Shown one piece after another: positions 42,771 to 52,451 of a stretch of DNA of 64,000 nucleotides (position 1 is the first letter of the stretch; every line of letters starts with the position of its first letter). The notes under the pieces were generated by a model that was not told the DNA's origin, did no database searches, and saw only the letters and a list, made by a program, of their open reading frames with translations. The stretch comes from CAWBRT01 sp963814745. Its GTDB lineage: Bacteria; Acidobacteriota; Terriglobia; Terriglobales; Acidobacteriaceae. The translations under genes and the position numbers were made by a program. The DNA lies in NCBI GenBank assembly GCA_963814745.1, contig CAWFEA010000018.1, forward strand, positions 1 to 64,000. The letters are read 5' to 3'.

Positions 42771-45700
42771 ATGCGTTATGGCTGTGTCCGGTACAGTCTC
42801 ATCTTATTATTTTCGTTTGATCCATGGAATCTCTTGAGAACTCTTGCCGCCCTTGTGCTGGCGGCATTCGGTATGGCCATACCTTTGCCGTTGCACGCAC
42901 AGGCCGTCAATCGAGTGACGAGCCGCGTTGACGACACCGCGGTGCGAGCCTTGCCCAATCATGTGCCGTCGTGGGCGAACGCACGCAATCTTCGAGGCTT
43001 GGTGCCCCCGGATCAGATGCTGGATCAGATGACGGTGGTCCTGTCGCGATCGCCGGAACAGCAGCTAGTCCTTGAAAAGCTACTGGTTGACCAGCAAGAC
43101 CCGGCTTCGCCAAACCACCATCACTGGCTGACTCCGACCGAGTTTGGCGAGCTCTTCGGAGTCTCCGAGCAGGACATTGGAAGCGTAACCGAATGGTTGC
43201 AGTCCGAAGGCCTGCGCGTCAACTGGATCGCGCCGAGCCGAACTTTCATCGGATTCCAGGGCACGGCTTCGGATGTGGGCAGAGCCTTTCAGACAAAGAC
43301 CTACTACTACACGGTGAATGGCGAGCAGCGCATCTCCGTTGCTTCGGATCCGATGATTCCGGAAGCGCTGGGTCCGGTAATCAAAGCGATCCACGGACTG
43401 TACACGGTGCACGCGCAACCGCTCCATCATGCTGTCCCGGGGCAGTCCGTTCAGCCGGAGTACACGACCGGTAGCGCTACTCACTACATTGCGCCAGCCG
43501 ATTTTGCGACCATCTACGATGTTCCCGGCAACCTGACGGGGGCAGGTGTAACCATTGGCATTGTTGGCCTATCGCGAACTGATTTTGCCGACTTCGCGAA
43601 CTTTCGGACTCAGACTGGCTCGACATTCCCCAATCCCACTGAAGTTGTTCCGACCGCGTACGGAGGCGAGGACCCCGGACCAGCGCTGACCGCACCGCCG
43701 GACAATCGCGTCTCCATTGAAAACCAGCTCGAGGCAACGCTGGATGTGCAACGGGCCGGCAGCGTGGCTCCGAGCGCAAATCTATTGTTGGTAGTTGCCA
43801 GTTCCGCCAGTGGTGGTATAGACGACGACGCACAGTACCTGGTACACACCGTACCACTTCCCGCCCAAGTGATGAGCATTAGCTTCGGCATTTGCGAGGC
43901 GAAAGCCTTGCAGTCTGGAGTGACCTACTGGGATACATTATTTGAGCAGGCGGCAGCGGAAGGGATTTCCGTGTTCGTCTCTTCTGCTGATTCCGGCGCG
44001 TCCGGTTGCGACAGCTCTTTTACCACCCCGCCAGCAAACCCCGCGCCCAACAGCCCAAATTCCATTTGCTCCTCCAGCTATGCGACCTGTGTTGGTGGCA
44101 CTGAGTTTAGCGACGCCAGCGACCCTTCCTTGTATTGGAATTCAACCAATGGAAGCAGTCTGGGCTCGGCGATCGGTTACATCCCCGAGGGTGGATGGAA
44201 TGAACCGCTGAGCGGCTCCGCGACCCAAGCGGCCGCCTCGGGCGGCGGCGTGAGCACGATGATTGCAACCCCAACCTGGCAGAAGGGAACCGGCGTGCCT
44301 GCGGCAAGGTCCGGACGCTATACGCCCGACATGTCGTTTTCGGCCTCCTGCCATGATGGCTATTTTGGCTGCTTCGCGGCGGGGGGCTACAGTTGCGCCA
44401 GCACCGGGCCCTTTCAGTTTGAGTACTTCTGTGGGACCTCGGCGACGGCTCCGGGCATGGCGGGCGTAACCGCACTGCTTGACCAGAAGCTGGGAGTCGC
44501 ACAAGGCAACCTGAATCCGCGACTCTACCAACTGGCGACCGACGTTCCTTCCATCTTTCATGACGTAACGGTTGCGACCAGCGGGGTGACCAATTGCAGC
44601 GTCAACACTCCGAGCATGTGCAACAACAGTATTCCCGGGCCGACAGGACTGAGCGGCGGCCAGGCAGGATTTCTTGTAACCCCCGGTTATGACGAGGTCA
44701 CGGGACTGGGATCGCTGGATGTGGGCAACTTCCTTCTCAACTTCGCCAAAACAACTCCTGCCATCACCTGGGCGAATCCCGCGAACATCGCGTACGGAAC
44801 GGTGCTCACCTCAACCCAGTTGAACGCCACCACCAGCGTGGGAGGCGCTTGGGTTTACTCACCACCGGCGGAAACCCTGCTGAACGCCGGCAACGGGCAG
44901 ACGCTGTCGGTGACCTTCACCCCGACCGATACGACCGACTATACAACCGCCGCCGCACAGGTCACGATCAACGTAATCCCAGCAACGCCGACGTTCAGCA
45001 ACTTGACGCCTTCACAGCTCGTTTCCTACGGAGCAACATCGGTGAACCTGGGCGGCAAGCTGGCGGCGGGCGCAATGATCCCGAGCGGCGGCACGGTAAC
45101 CATCACAGCGGGCTCAGCTTCGGCGACTGCGACCGTGGCCGGCGACGGAACTTTCAGCGCAGCGTTGAACACGCAAGCCCTGAATGCGTCCACAACTCCG
45201 TATACGATCTCATACGGCTTTAGCGGAACGGCCAATTTCGCTACAGCCAGCGACCAAAGCACCACCCTGACGATTCTGCCGCTTGCGCAGACCATCAACT
45301 TCACCCCGCCAGCGTCGCCGGTAACCTATGGAGTCTCGCCGATGATGCTGAGCGCCACGGCCAGCTCGGGCCTTGCGGTGAGCTATACGGTGACCTCAGG
45401 GCCGGCGACGGTGAAACTCAACACGTTGACGATTACGGGCGCGGGGAAAGTGGTGGTGGCGGCGAATCAGGCCGGCAACGCCGGTTACGCGGCAGCGCCG
45501 CAGGTGACCGAGAGCATCACCGTTAACCCGGCTTCGTTGACGGTAACGGCAAACAACGCGGTACGGACGGTCGGGGCGGCGAACCCGACGCTGACCTACA
45601 CGGTCACGGGCTTCGTCAATGGCGACACCGGCGCGGTCGTCTCCGGCACGGCATCGCTCGCGACCGCGGCGACGCCGAGCTCGCCGGTTGGCACCTATCC

Positions 45701-46310
45701 GATTACCTTCGCGACGGCCGGCCTCGCGTCTTCCAGCTATACCTTCAACTATGTCAACGGATCGCTGGTGGTCTACAACACCTCACTGCCTCTGACGTTG
45801 TGGCTGTCTCCCGGCAGCACGACCGCGGGCGGCACCGCCTTCACCCTCACGGTGAACGGCGCGAACTTCACCAGCAACTCTCAAGTGCTGTGGAATGGCG
45901 CCGCGCGCACCACCACCTACGTTAACAGCACACAGTTAACGGCTACCATTCTCGCCCAGGATATTGCGGGCGAATCGACGGGCCTGATCGCAGTGGCGAA
46001 TCCCGCGCCGAACGCAGGCACCTCGCCGGCGCAGCCGCTGGCGGTGATCTCGGCCGCTCCGGTAGCCACGATTGGCAGAAGCAGCATCGCGGTTGCAACT
46101 GACGGCAGCGGCAACCACGTGATGACATTGACAGGCACAGACTTCGGCTCCGCTTCGGTGGTGCAGTGGAACGGAGCGAGCTTGGCCACAAGCTATGTGA
46201 GTCCATGGGCGCTCGCGGCGACAGTCACGGCCGCCGATTTTGCCACCCGCCCCGCGACGTTGACGGTGAACAATCCGGCAGGCACCTCAACCGGGCTCGA
46301 ACTGCATTGA
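42771..46310 (+). CDS. Secreted pro-kumamolisin (sedolisin, S53) protease with Ig/MBG-like repeats
   Basis: 1179-residue exported acid-type serine-carboxyl protease. A signal segment (about 20-44) precedes the activation prodomain (about 50-215; HHHWLTPTEFGELFG). The catalytic domain (about 235-655) has the Glu-Asp pair of ENQLEATLDVQRA (Glu321, Asp325), oxyanion Asp407 in SSADSGASGCD, nucleophile Ser557 in CGTSATAPG, and the calcium-site DVT (598) and GYDEVTGLGS (639-648). The C-terminal 520 residues are tandem beta modules: YDG/Ig-like pieces, an MBG-like domain (SLTVTANNAVRTVGAANPTL) and IPT/TIG-like repeats with VLWNGA and VQWNGA. These probably serve for surface or substrate attachment. 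The start at 42771 was chosen for the signal peptide and CGGGAGC. Confidence 0.92.
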   Translation: MRYGCVRYSLILLFSFDPWNLLRTLAALVLAAFGMAIPLPLHAQAVNRVTSRVDDTAVRALPNHVPSWANARNLRGLVPPDQMLDQMTVVLSRSPEQQLVLEKLLVDQQDPASPNHHHWLTPTEFGELFGVSEQDIGSVTEWLQSEGLRVNWIAPSRTFIGFQGTASDVGRAFQTKTYYYTVNGEQRISVASDPMIPEALGPVIKAIHGLYTVHAQPLHHAVPGQSVQPEYTTGSATHYIAPADFATIYDVPGNLTGAGVTIGIVGLSRTDFADFANFRTQTGSTFPNPTEVVPTAYGGEDPGPALTAPPDNRVSIENQLEATLDVQRAGSVAPSANLLLVVASSASGGIDDDAQYLVHTVPLPAQVMSISFGICEAKALQSGVTYWDTLFEQAAAEGISVFVSSADSGASGCDSSFTTPPANPAPNSPNSICSSSYATCVGGTEFSDASDPSLYWNSTNGSSLGSAIGYIPEGGWNEPLSGSATQAAASGGGVSTMIATPTWQKGTGVPAARSGRYTPDMSFSASCHDGYFGCFAAGGYSCASTGPFQFEYFCGTSATAPGMAGVTALLDQKLGVAQGNLNPRLYQLATDVPSIFHDVTVATSGVTNCSVNTPSMCNNSIPGPTGLSGGQAGFLVTPGYDEVTGLGSLDVGNFLLNFAKTTPAITWANPANIAYGTVLTSTQLNATTSVGGAWVYSPPAETLLNAGNGQTLSVTFTPTDTTDYTTAAAQVTINVIPATPTFSNLTPSQLVSYGATSVNLGGKLAAGAMIPSGGTVTITAGSASATATVAGDGTFSAALNTQALNASTTPYTISYGFSGTANFATASDQSTTLTILPLAQTINFTPPASPVTYGVSPMMLSATASSGLAVSYTVTSGPATVKLNTLTITGAGKVVVAANQAGNAGYAAAPQVTESITVNPASLTVTANNAVRTVGAANPTLTYTVTGFVNGDTGAVVSGTASLATAATPSSPVGTYPITFATAGLASSSYTFNYVNGSLVVYNTSLPLTLWLSPGSTTAGGTAFTLTVNGANFTSNSQVLWNGAARTTTYVNSTQLTATILAQDIAGESTGLIAVANPAPNAGTSPAQPLAVISAAPVATIGRSSIAVATDGSGNHVMTLTGTDFGSASVVQWNGASLATSYVSPWALAATVTAADFATRPATLTVNNPAGTSTGLELH

Positions 46311-46429
46311 GAAGACTATCGCCCTGGGTCGCCCCTATTCCGGACCGGCGAGCGGAGCGGGTCGGCAAAAAAATACCGGCGGCGCGGGACTTAACCAAAT
46401 CCCTCACCGCCGGCATGATTAATGCCCGT

Positions 46430-49400
46430 CTACTGCTTCCCTGCTACTTGTGCGCCACCGCAGTTTTTTCCGGGAACAACTCCGGATGCAAGTATGTCCC
46501 GCGCTCCTTGCCTGTCTTTTCTTTCCTCAACCTGAATGCGATGAGCGTCAGCCCAGGCATCGTGGCGGACGCCGGTCACCTGCCAGGAAACTTTCATCCC
46601 AGGCTTGCCGCCGGCAATCCTGAAGCGGTTGCCTGAAATTTCCTTGGCGATGTACAGATTCGGCCCGGGCGCTCCGATAGCAGTCAACTGGTAACGGAAG
46701 TCCTTGTTGAGCGCCTCGAAGTAGTCGGGCATTTGAATCCATGCCGTCCCGCGGCGGTCCAGAACAATGACGCCGTTGTAAATGTTCATCATGTCCGGAC
46801 TTTCGACAAAGGAGTGGTACAGGTACTTGTTCGCCGGATCGAGCGGATGATCGATCTTGAACGAGCCTGAACCCTTCGCCAGCGTATTGGCGTAGAAACT
46901 GCCATTGACGTTGACGCCACCGTTAAAAGTAGCGGCTTGGCCGGAGCTATTCACGGTCAAACCACCGTTGCCAATGGTCACGCCGCCCCCGCCGCTGACA
47001 TTTAACCCGTTGGAAGCAGTCAAAGGCCCGCCAAAGCTTCCAGTGCCGCTGACGGTCAACATGCCGCTAGGTATGTTCACCTCGCCGCCGAAAATGGTGG
47101 TGCCCGCCTGTATCGTCATCGTCGAACCCTCGCTGCCGATGATCCCGATGTTATTGGTCGATATTCCCCCGGGGACAGTCAGACTGGTAATGGTCGCGGT
47201 GGAGAGACCGAGGCTGCCGGCACTGAGGCTGCCACTGAAGTTGGCGTTGTTGGCACTTATATTACCGGGCGTGCTGAGGTTGAGTCCGCCATCAATGCTG
47301 AAATAACCCACCCCGTTCACGTTGGCATTGAACACCGAACCGCACTGGCTGCCTGACGTCGAGCAACTGGTATTTAGTGCAGTGTCGAAATTCAAACTGA
47401 TACCCTGGGCAGCCGGACTCTGCGCTTCTCCATAGAAGAGCGTAACCGCGCCCGAAGTGGCCACGGCTTTCGCTCTGATCACCTCGAGGTCGTTACAGTT
47501 GCTGCCCGAACACGAAGCCGCACCCGCACTTGCGTCCGATTTTACCTCCAACACCTTGCCGTACTGGGCACTCGTCTCTACATCGAGTGCCTCGGGAGTG
47601 TTGTTGTCGGTCATGCCCGCAGTGGTGTTCTGGTTCCAAACAAACATCGTTGGCGCCTCCTCGCCGACCGACGTGGCAACCATTGCGAGATCACCCGCGC
47701 CGGTAGCCTGACCGAGGACGCCCACCGCTACATTACCGCTGTTGTCGGTAGCCGTGCCCACGATGGCCGCCGGGACGGTCGCCATCCATGCCGCAGTCGA
47801 GTTCTTGGGCGGCGGAGCCGCACCTTGTTGGTTTTGCGTGACGCTCAAGGCATAGAGGCCTGCTCCCGTGGTCGGAGGAACGACCGAAACATCGCCCGTC
47901 ACCTGGCCGCCGGAGTCAAAATCAGGGCTCCCGACGCAACCGTGCTCGTGGTACCGCATTTCACTGTGCCGTTGCTGTTGACGGTGGTTACAAACTGATT
48001 CGTTCCGCAGGATGCGCCGGTCGAAAGCCCGGTTAAGATCGGTTGCACCTGGGTGAAGTTAACGTTCAGCGTCACCGTGCCGCTTGTGCCGCCGCCAGTC
48101 AGGCCCGTTCCGGCCGTTACGCCGGTAATCGTGCCACTACCGCCGCCACTGCCGCTGCCAGATGCACTCAACATGCTGGCCGGACCGAACAGGTTAATCA
48201 GGTTCAGCCCTGCCGAGCCGCTCGTTTGCACCCAACCCAACACCTGCCCATAGCTACCTTGATACGACGGCCCATAGCCGGCATCGTAACAATAGCCGGC
48301 CGTGTTCGGGCTGGCCACGACGATGTCCCCAGCGGTCGCCGCGTTATCGAAGTAGCACTTTACCGTGCCCTCGATGGCGATGGTGGCATTGCCGGTAGTG
48401 CCCGCCCCACCGGTCACCACGCCAATGATTCCGTTCGTGCTTGAAGTGGAAGTTGACGGTGTACTCACCACCACAGTGCTTGGCGAGCCTGACGAAGCCG
48501 ACAACACAGCCAACAGGTTCAGTCCCGTACCTGTACCGGAGTTCGGATACCATGTGCGTACACCATTCCCGTACACGTGGCCGCCGAAGTCCACTTGGAA
48601 CACCATACTGCGCTGGCTGCTTGGGCAGTCATGCCATGATTGCCAACCACCGCTTGGAGGCGCAGTCGGCGTGTTACTGCAAAAATAACCTTTTATCAAA
48701 CTTCCGCTGCCGCTGTTGTATCCATTATCGTTGACGAACATGCCGGCAGACGCATTTGAGCTGACCGCCTCCGCAAATAGCGCGTTGCCGGACGCCGCCG
48801 TGCTGTAACTTGTGGAGGTGGTGGGGCCAAGGATCTTCGCCACCACGCCGTTGGCGCCGCTGGCACTACTGAAGGTCCGCCCGCTCACGGCTGTGGGACT
48901 ATCGTCTGAACCAGGCGTATTATCCAGCGCTGTTCCGCTCACGCCGGTTCCCCACGGACCCACAGTAATACCTTTTACGCCAACGGAAAAGGCGTCCACG
49001 GTTTGATCGTTCGATATGCCGAAAACAGCGGCAGGAGTGTTCGGAAAGAAAGTGTTAACATCCTGGCTCGTCCAGACGGCTCCGGCGCGGTTCGTCTCGC
49101 CGTGAATCGTGTGCTCAGACAGGACGTCCACGCTAGCCGCACTAAACGTGCCGTTGTCAGACACATCGACCACTCCCGCCACCGTCTCGGTGCCAGCGAA
49201 GTTGTTGCTGCCCAGGGTGGCAAACGTGCCTACGGTCGTGCAGTTCGCCGTGCCACTCACATTGATCGAGCTAATGAACGATCCCGCCGGACAGCTCTGG
49301 TTGATCGGCGCCTGAACCGACCCGAAGTTCACGCTGAACTGGCTGCCGACCAGGTTCAGGCCGGTGCCAGCCGTGTAAACCCCTCCGTTCGTGCCGGTGA

Positions 49401-50550
49401 AAGCCGTCGATTGTTTAGTGCCGTCCTGGAACGTCACGCCGCCGCCGCTGCCCGCCGTGAGCTTGACGTTGCCGTTCACCTCCAGCGTCACCGGCGCGGG
49501 CAACGGACTCGGCGGCGTCCCGCCCGGGTTCGAAGTCCCAATGCCTAGATTGCCGGCGTTGTCGAGGCGCATCCGCTCCGACTGCGCGGCCGCGCCCAAC
49601 GCCGTGGTATTGAACTGCATGTAGGTGCTCTGCGCCGTCGTCGACCAGGTTTCGTTGGCGTGGATGATCAGCGCCCCGCGACCGCCGGAAAAGCCTCCCG
49701 TACTGCCCGACACCGGACCCGTCCAGCCTCTGCCGGTGAAGCCGCCGATGATGTCGCCCGCCTGCACCACCGCCGGAGCCGCCGGCGTCCCGCGCGCCGC
49801 CCGCGTCGCAAACATCACCGCGTTCAGGGTGTTGCTGTAGACATCCACAAACCCCGCCGAAGTGCTCGTCGAGACCACGTGCAAGGTCGCCGCCGGAGCC
49901 GTCGTGCCGATGCCCACGGCTGTGCCCGAGTCATACACCAGCGACGAGTTCTCGACATCGGTCGCCGAGGTGAATTTCGCCAGGTAGTTGGTCGTGCCGC
50001 CGGAGGTGGTCACGCTGCCACCGGTCTGCGGTGTGGCCAAGGCCACAATGCCGCCAGAGGCAGCAGCCGTTGTTGCTGCGCTGCTCGCTGTCGTGGCGCT
50101 TCCATTCGCCGACGACGCCATCACGAACGCCGAGAGCGGCTGCCCGCCCAGCGTTTGCGCATCGCCCGCAGTCATCGCGTAGGGCACGCTCACCAACTGT
50201 ACCCGCGCCTGCTCCGCCTGGCCTTCCGGCTGCACCCCCAACCAACGCGCCTCGCCGGAGGCAAACAAATCCAGCGGCACCCCATTGGCATGATTCGCGC
50301 CGAGATAGATCGTGTAGCGACCGTTCGCGTTGAGCGCGACATTCTGCGTCTCCAGCCACAGCGGCGCCCCGCCTGTCTGCTCCGCATACAGCGCAAAGGT
50401 CACGCCCACCGTACTGCCGCTGTCGCCGCTAATCGTGCCGCTGACTTTGATCAGCGGAGGCACCGTCGCGGTAATCGCATTGGGGGACACCTGCGCCCAA
50501 CATGACATGACCATAAAGACGAGTACGACTAAAGACAAGAGTTGACGCAT
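46430..50550 (-). CDS. Giant secreted low-complexity, fibre-like protein (one apparent base deletion)
   Basis: About 1373 residues after repair. The start at 50550 follows AAGGAG and opens a signal peptide (1-19). A conserved-looking N-terminal module follows (about 25-150: SGTISGDSGSTVGVTFALYA, VSVPYAMTAGDAQTLGG). The body is very rich in Gly, Ser, Thr, Ala and Asn, with beta-helix-like GSLSAGSLGLSTATITSLTV and VTIGNGGLTVNSSGQ segments. The last 140 residues form a compact domain (HPLDPANKYLYHSFVESPDM, GKPGMKVSWQVTGVRHD). The reading frame as written stops at 47899 after SGALILTPAAR. Adding one G in the GGG run at 47930-47932 joins VASG to SPDFDSGGQVTGDV and carries on to 46430. The organisation resembles adhesins and tail-fibre-like proteins. 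Function is unproven. Confidence 0.78.
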
Positions 50551-50901
50551 TACGAGTCTCCTTATGTACAGCACAAAGCCCAGATTGGTTTTGACAGACA
50601 AAGGCTGACTACTTCAGTCTCCCGTGACTAATGAAATTGCGAATACAAACGACAACTCATCGCAAATGACGCAGAGCCCTATTGCTAAGGAAATACCACA
50701 GCATAGGTACTGATCGGAACGTTTTTTGGGGGCATTCCGAGGGGAAAGTACCACATTCGAATCCAGAGTACAAGAAGTTCCTGATATGGGAATCAGTCCT
50801 CCGGACGTTACGGCCGGCCACACACTAAAGTACCGTGCAAAGTCCCACGACGGCGCCCATCCGGCGCGACTTGGCAGCGAGGAGATGCACGCGAGTGGAA
50901 C
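50551..50901. other. Intergenic region upstream of the fibre-like gene
   Basis: 351 bases, less GC-rich than average, between the fibre-like gene start and the end of the alkaline-phosphatase-like gene, both on the minus strand. No gene, repeat or clear terminator is seen. It should hold the promoter of the fibre-like gene. Confidence 0.45.
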
Positions 50902-52365
50902 CTATATATATCCCAACCCGGCGAGGCGATCATGAATGGCCTTCTCGGCTTCTCCGCTTTCGACTCGCAGGCCTGAGCCCAGTTTCTGTACGCGCGACAG
51001 CAGGGATTTTCCCTGCATGGATTCGGGTATGGCAAAGCCCGCCAGGTCCATCAGGGTCGGCGCCAAATCCAAAAGGCCGACTCCTTCGCACTCACCTTGA
51101 ACCGGCCAGTTGGGAGAAGCCAGGGTGAACATGCCGAATTGCGAATGGTTACAGGCATCGGGCCCGCTGTCGTTCTCGCGCAAGTAATTGCCGGCATGAC
51201 CGACGGTGCCGATTGAACGCCAGGAGAGCCCCCCGAAGTAGACGATCAGGTCGGGGGCTATGTTTCTCACCCGCTGATAGATCTCGTCCGGTTTAAAGAC
51301 CGGTGAATTCATCGGCCGGCCGCCGTCGTCCTTGATCGCCTCCAACTTCATTTTGAGCTGGTTGCGAAACGATTCGTATTCGCCCGCCGGAATGACGCCC
51401 TGGGGCTCGCGTCCTTGAACATTGAGAAAGATGCGAGCATAGTATCCGCCTTCGCTCCAGGCAAGAGTCTTTGCCCAGTTCACGTCGAGTTGGTTGAAGG
51501 GAGTAATGGCTTCCGGCTGACGGTTCAGCACTAGCATGCCCTGCTCGATGAGCCACTGATTGACGGCGAAGCCGCCGTCGAGTTTCTGCGCCCCGTGATC
51601 GGAAAAAATGAGAAGAGCGGTATCGTCGCCGAGCGACTCCATGACCCGTCCGATTTGCTCGTCGAGCCACAGGTAGTAGTCCGGGATCACGTTCTCGTAA
51701 GGATTTCTGGCCTGGTAGTTAATGTGCTGCTTGTCGAAGCAATCCCAAAAGCCATGGTGCACGCGATCGAGGCCGATATCCACGAAGTGGAAATAGTCCC
51801 ACTCCTGCTCTTGCAACAGCCAGTGCACAACCTTCCACTGCTTGCGGCTCATGGCAAAAATCTGGTCTCGCAGCCAATCCTTGCGTTCGGTGCGAAAATT
51901 TTTGACATCGACCGGATATTCGCCGACCAGCTCAGTAATCTTTGCCTTGAAGGCCGGAGGATAGACAAACTCGTCCCGCGCCGGAGCCGGCGTCAGGAAG
52001 CAGCCGATGCTGATGCCGTTGACGCGGCGGGGCGGAAAGTTCGGCGGCACGCCAATAATAATCGACTTCTTACCCTGGCGCGCCAGATGGTCCCAAATCG
52101 CCAAGGCTTTGATGGACGTCGAGTTGGCAAAGCGCAAGTGCTCGTAGGAGTGATCGGCGCGGTTGCGGAAACCGTAGAGACCGAGTGAACCCGGGTCCTG
52201 GCTGGTGGCCATGCACATCCAGGCGGGAACCGTGATGGGAGGAACAACGCTTTGCAATCGCCCGTAGACGCCGAGGTCCATGAGCCGGCGGATGTTGACC
52301 AGTCGCTCGTCCTGAAAAATAATGTCGGGAGCGGCGCAGTCCAATCCAAGCACGCAAATCTTCAT
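50902..52365 (-). CDS. Alkaline phosphatase superfamily phosphodiesterase/transferase (first copy)
   Basis: 487-residue enzyme of the nucleotide-pyrophosphatase/phosphodiesterase branch of the AlkP superfamily. Metal-binding and catalytic elements appear in order: VLGLDCAAP (Asp9), the probable nucleophile Thr45 in PPITVPAW, FVDIGLDRVHHGFW, FSDHGAQ and TVGHAGN. No signal peptide or membrane helix, so it is probably cytoplasmic, facing the polysaccharide assembly enzymes. It is the last gene of a minus-strand run that includes a second AlkP paralogue, a sulfatase-like membrane protein and glycosyltransferases. Substrate is unknown; phosphodiester-linked sugars or lipids are plausible. Confidence 0.82.
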   Translation of the reverse strand: MKICVLGLDCAAPDIIFQDERLVNIRRLMDLGVYGRLQSVVPPITVPAWMCMATSQDPGSLGLYGFRNRADHSYEHLRFANSTSIKALAIWDHLARQGKKSIIIGVPPNFPPRRVNGISIGCFLTPAPARDEFVYPPAFKAKITELVGEYPVDVKNFRTERKDWLRDQIFAMSRKQWKVVHWLLQEQEWDYFHFVDIGLDRVHHGFWDCFDKQHINYQARNPYENVIPDYYLWLDEQIGRVMESLGDDTALLIFSDHGAQKLDGGFAVNQWLIEQGMLVLNRQPEAITPFNQLDVNWAKTLAWSEGGYYARIFLNVQGREPQGVIPAGEYESFRNQLKMKLEAIKDDGGRPMNSPVFKPDEIYQRVRNIAPDLIVYFGGLSWRSIGTVGHAGNYLRENDSGPDACNHSQFGMFTLASPNWPVQGECEGVGLLDLAPTLMDLAGFAIPESMQGKSLLSRVQKLGSGLRVESGEAEKAIHDRLAGLGYI

Positions 52366-52451
52366 TCAATCTTCCCGTGAAACGGCAAGCAGCAAGTCAA
52401 AAGCGGAAAAGCGCCACCGGCGCAAACCCAGAATGTGCCTCGGCGGCACGC

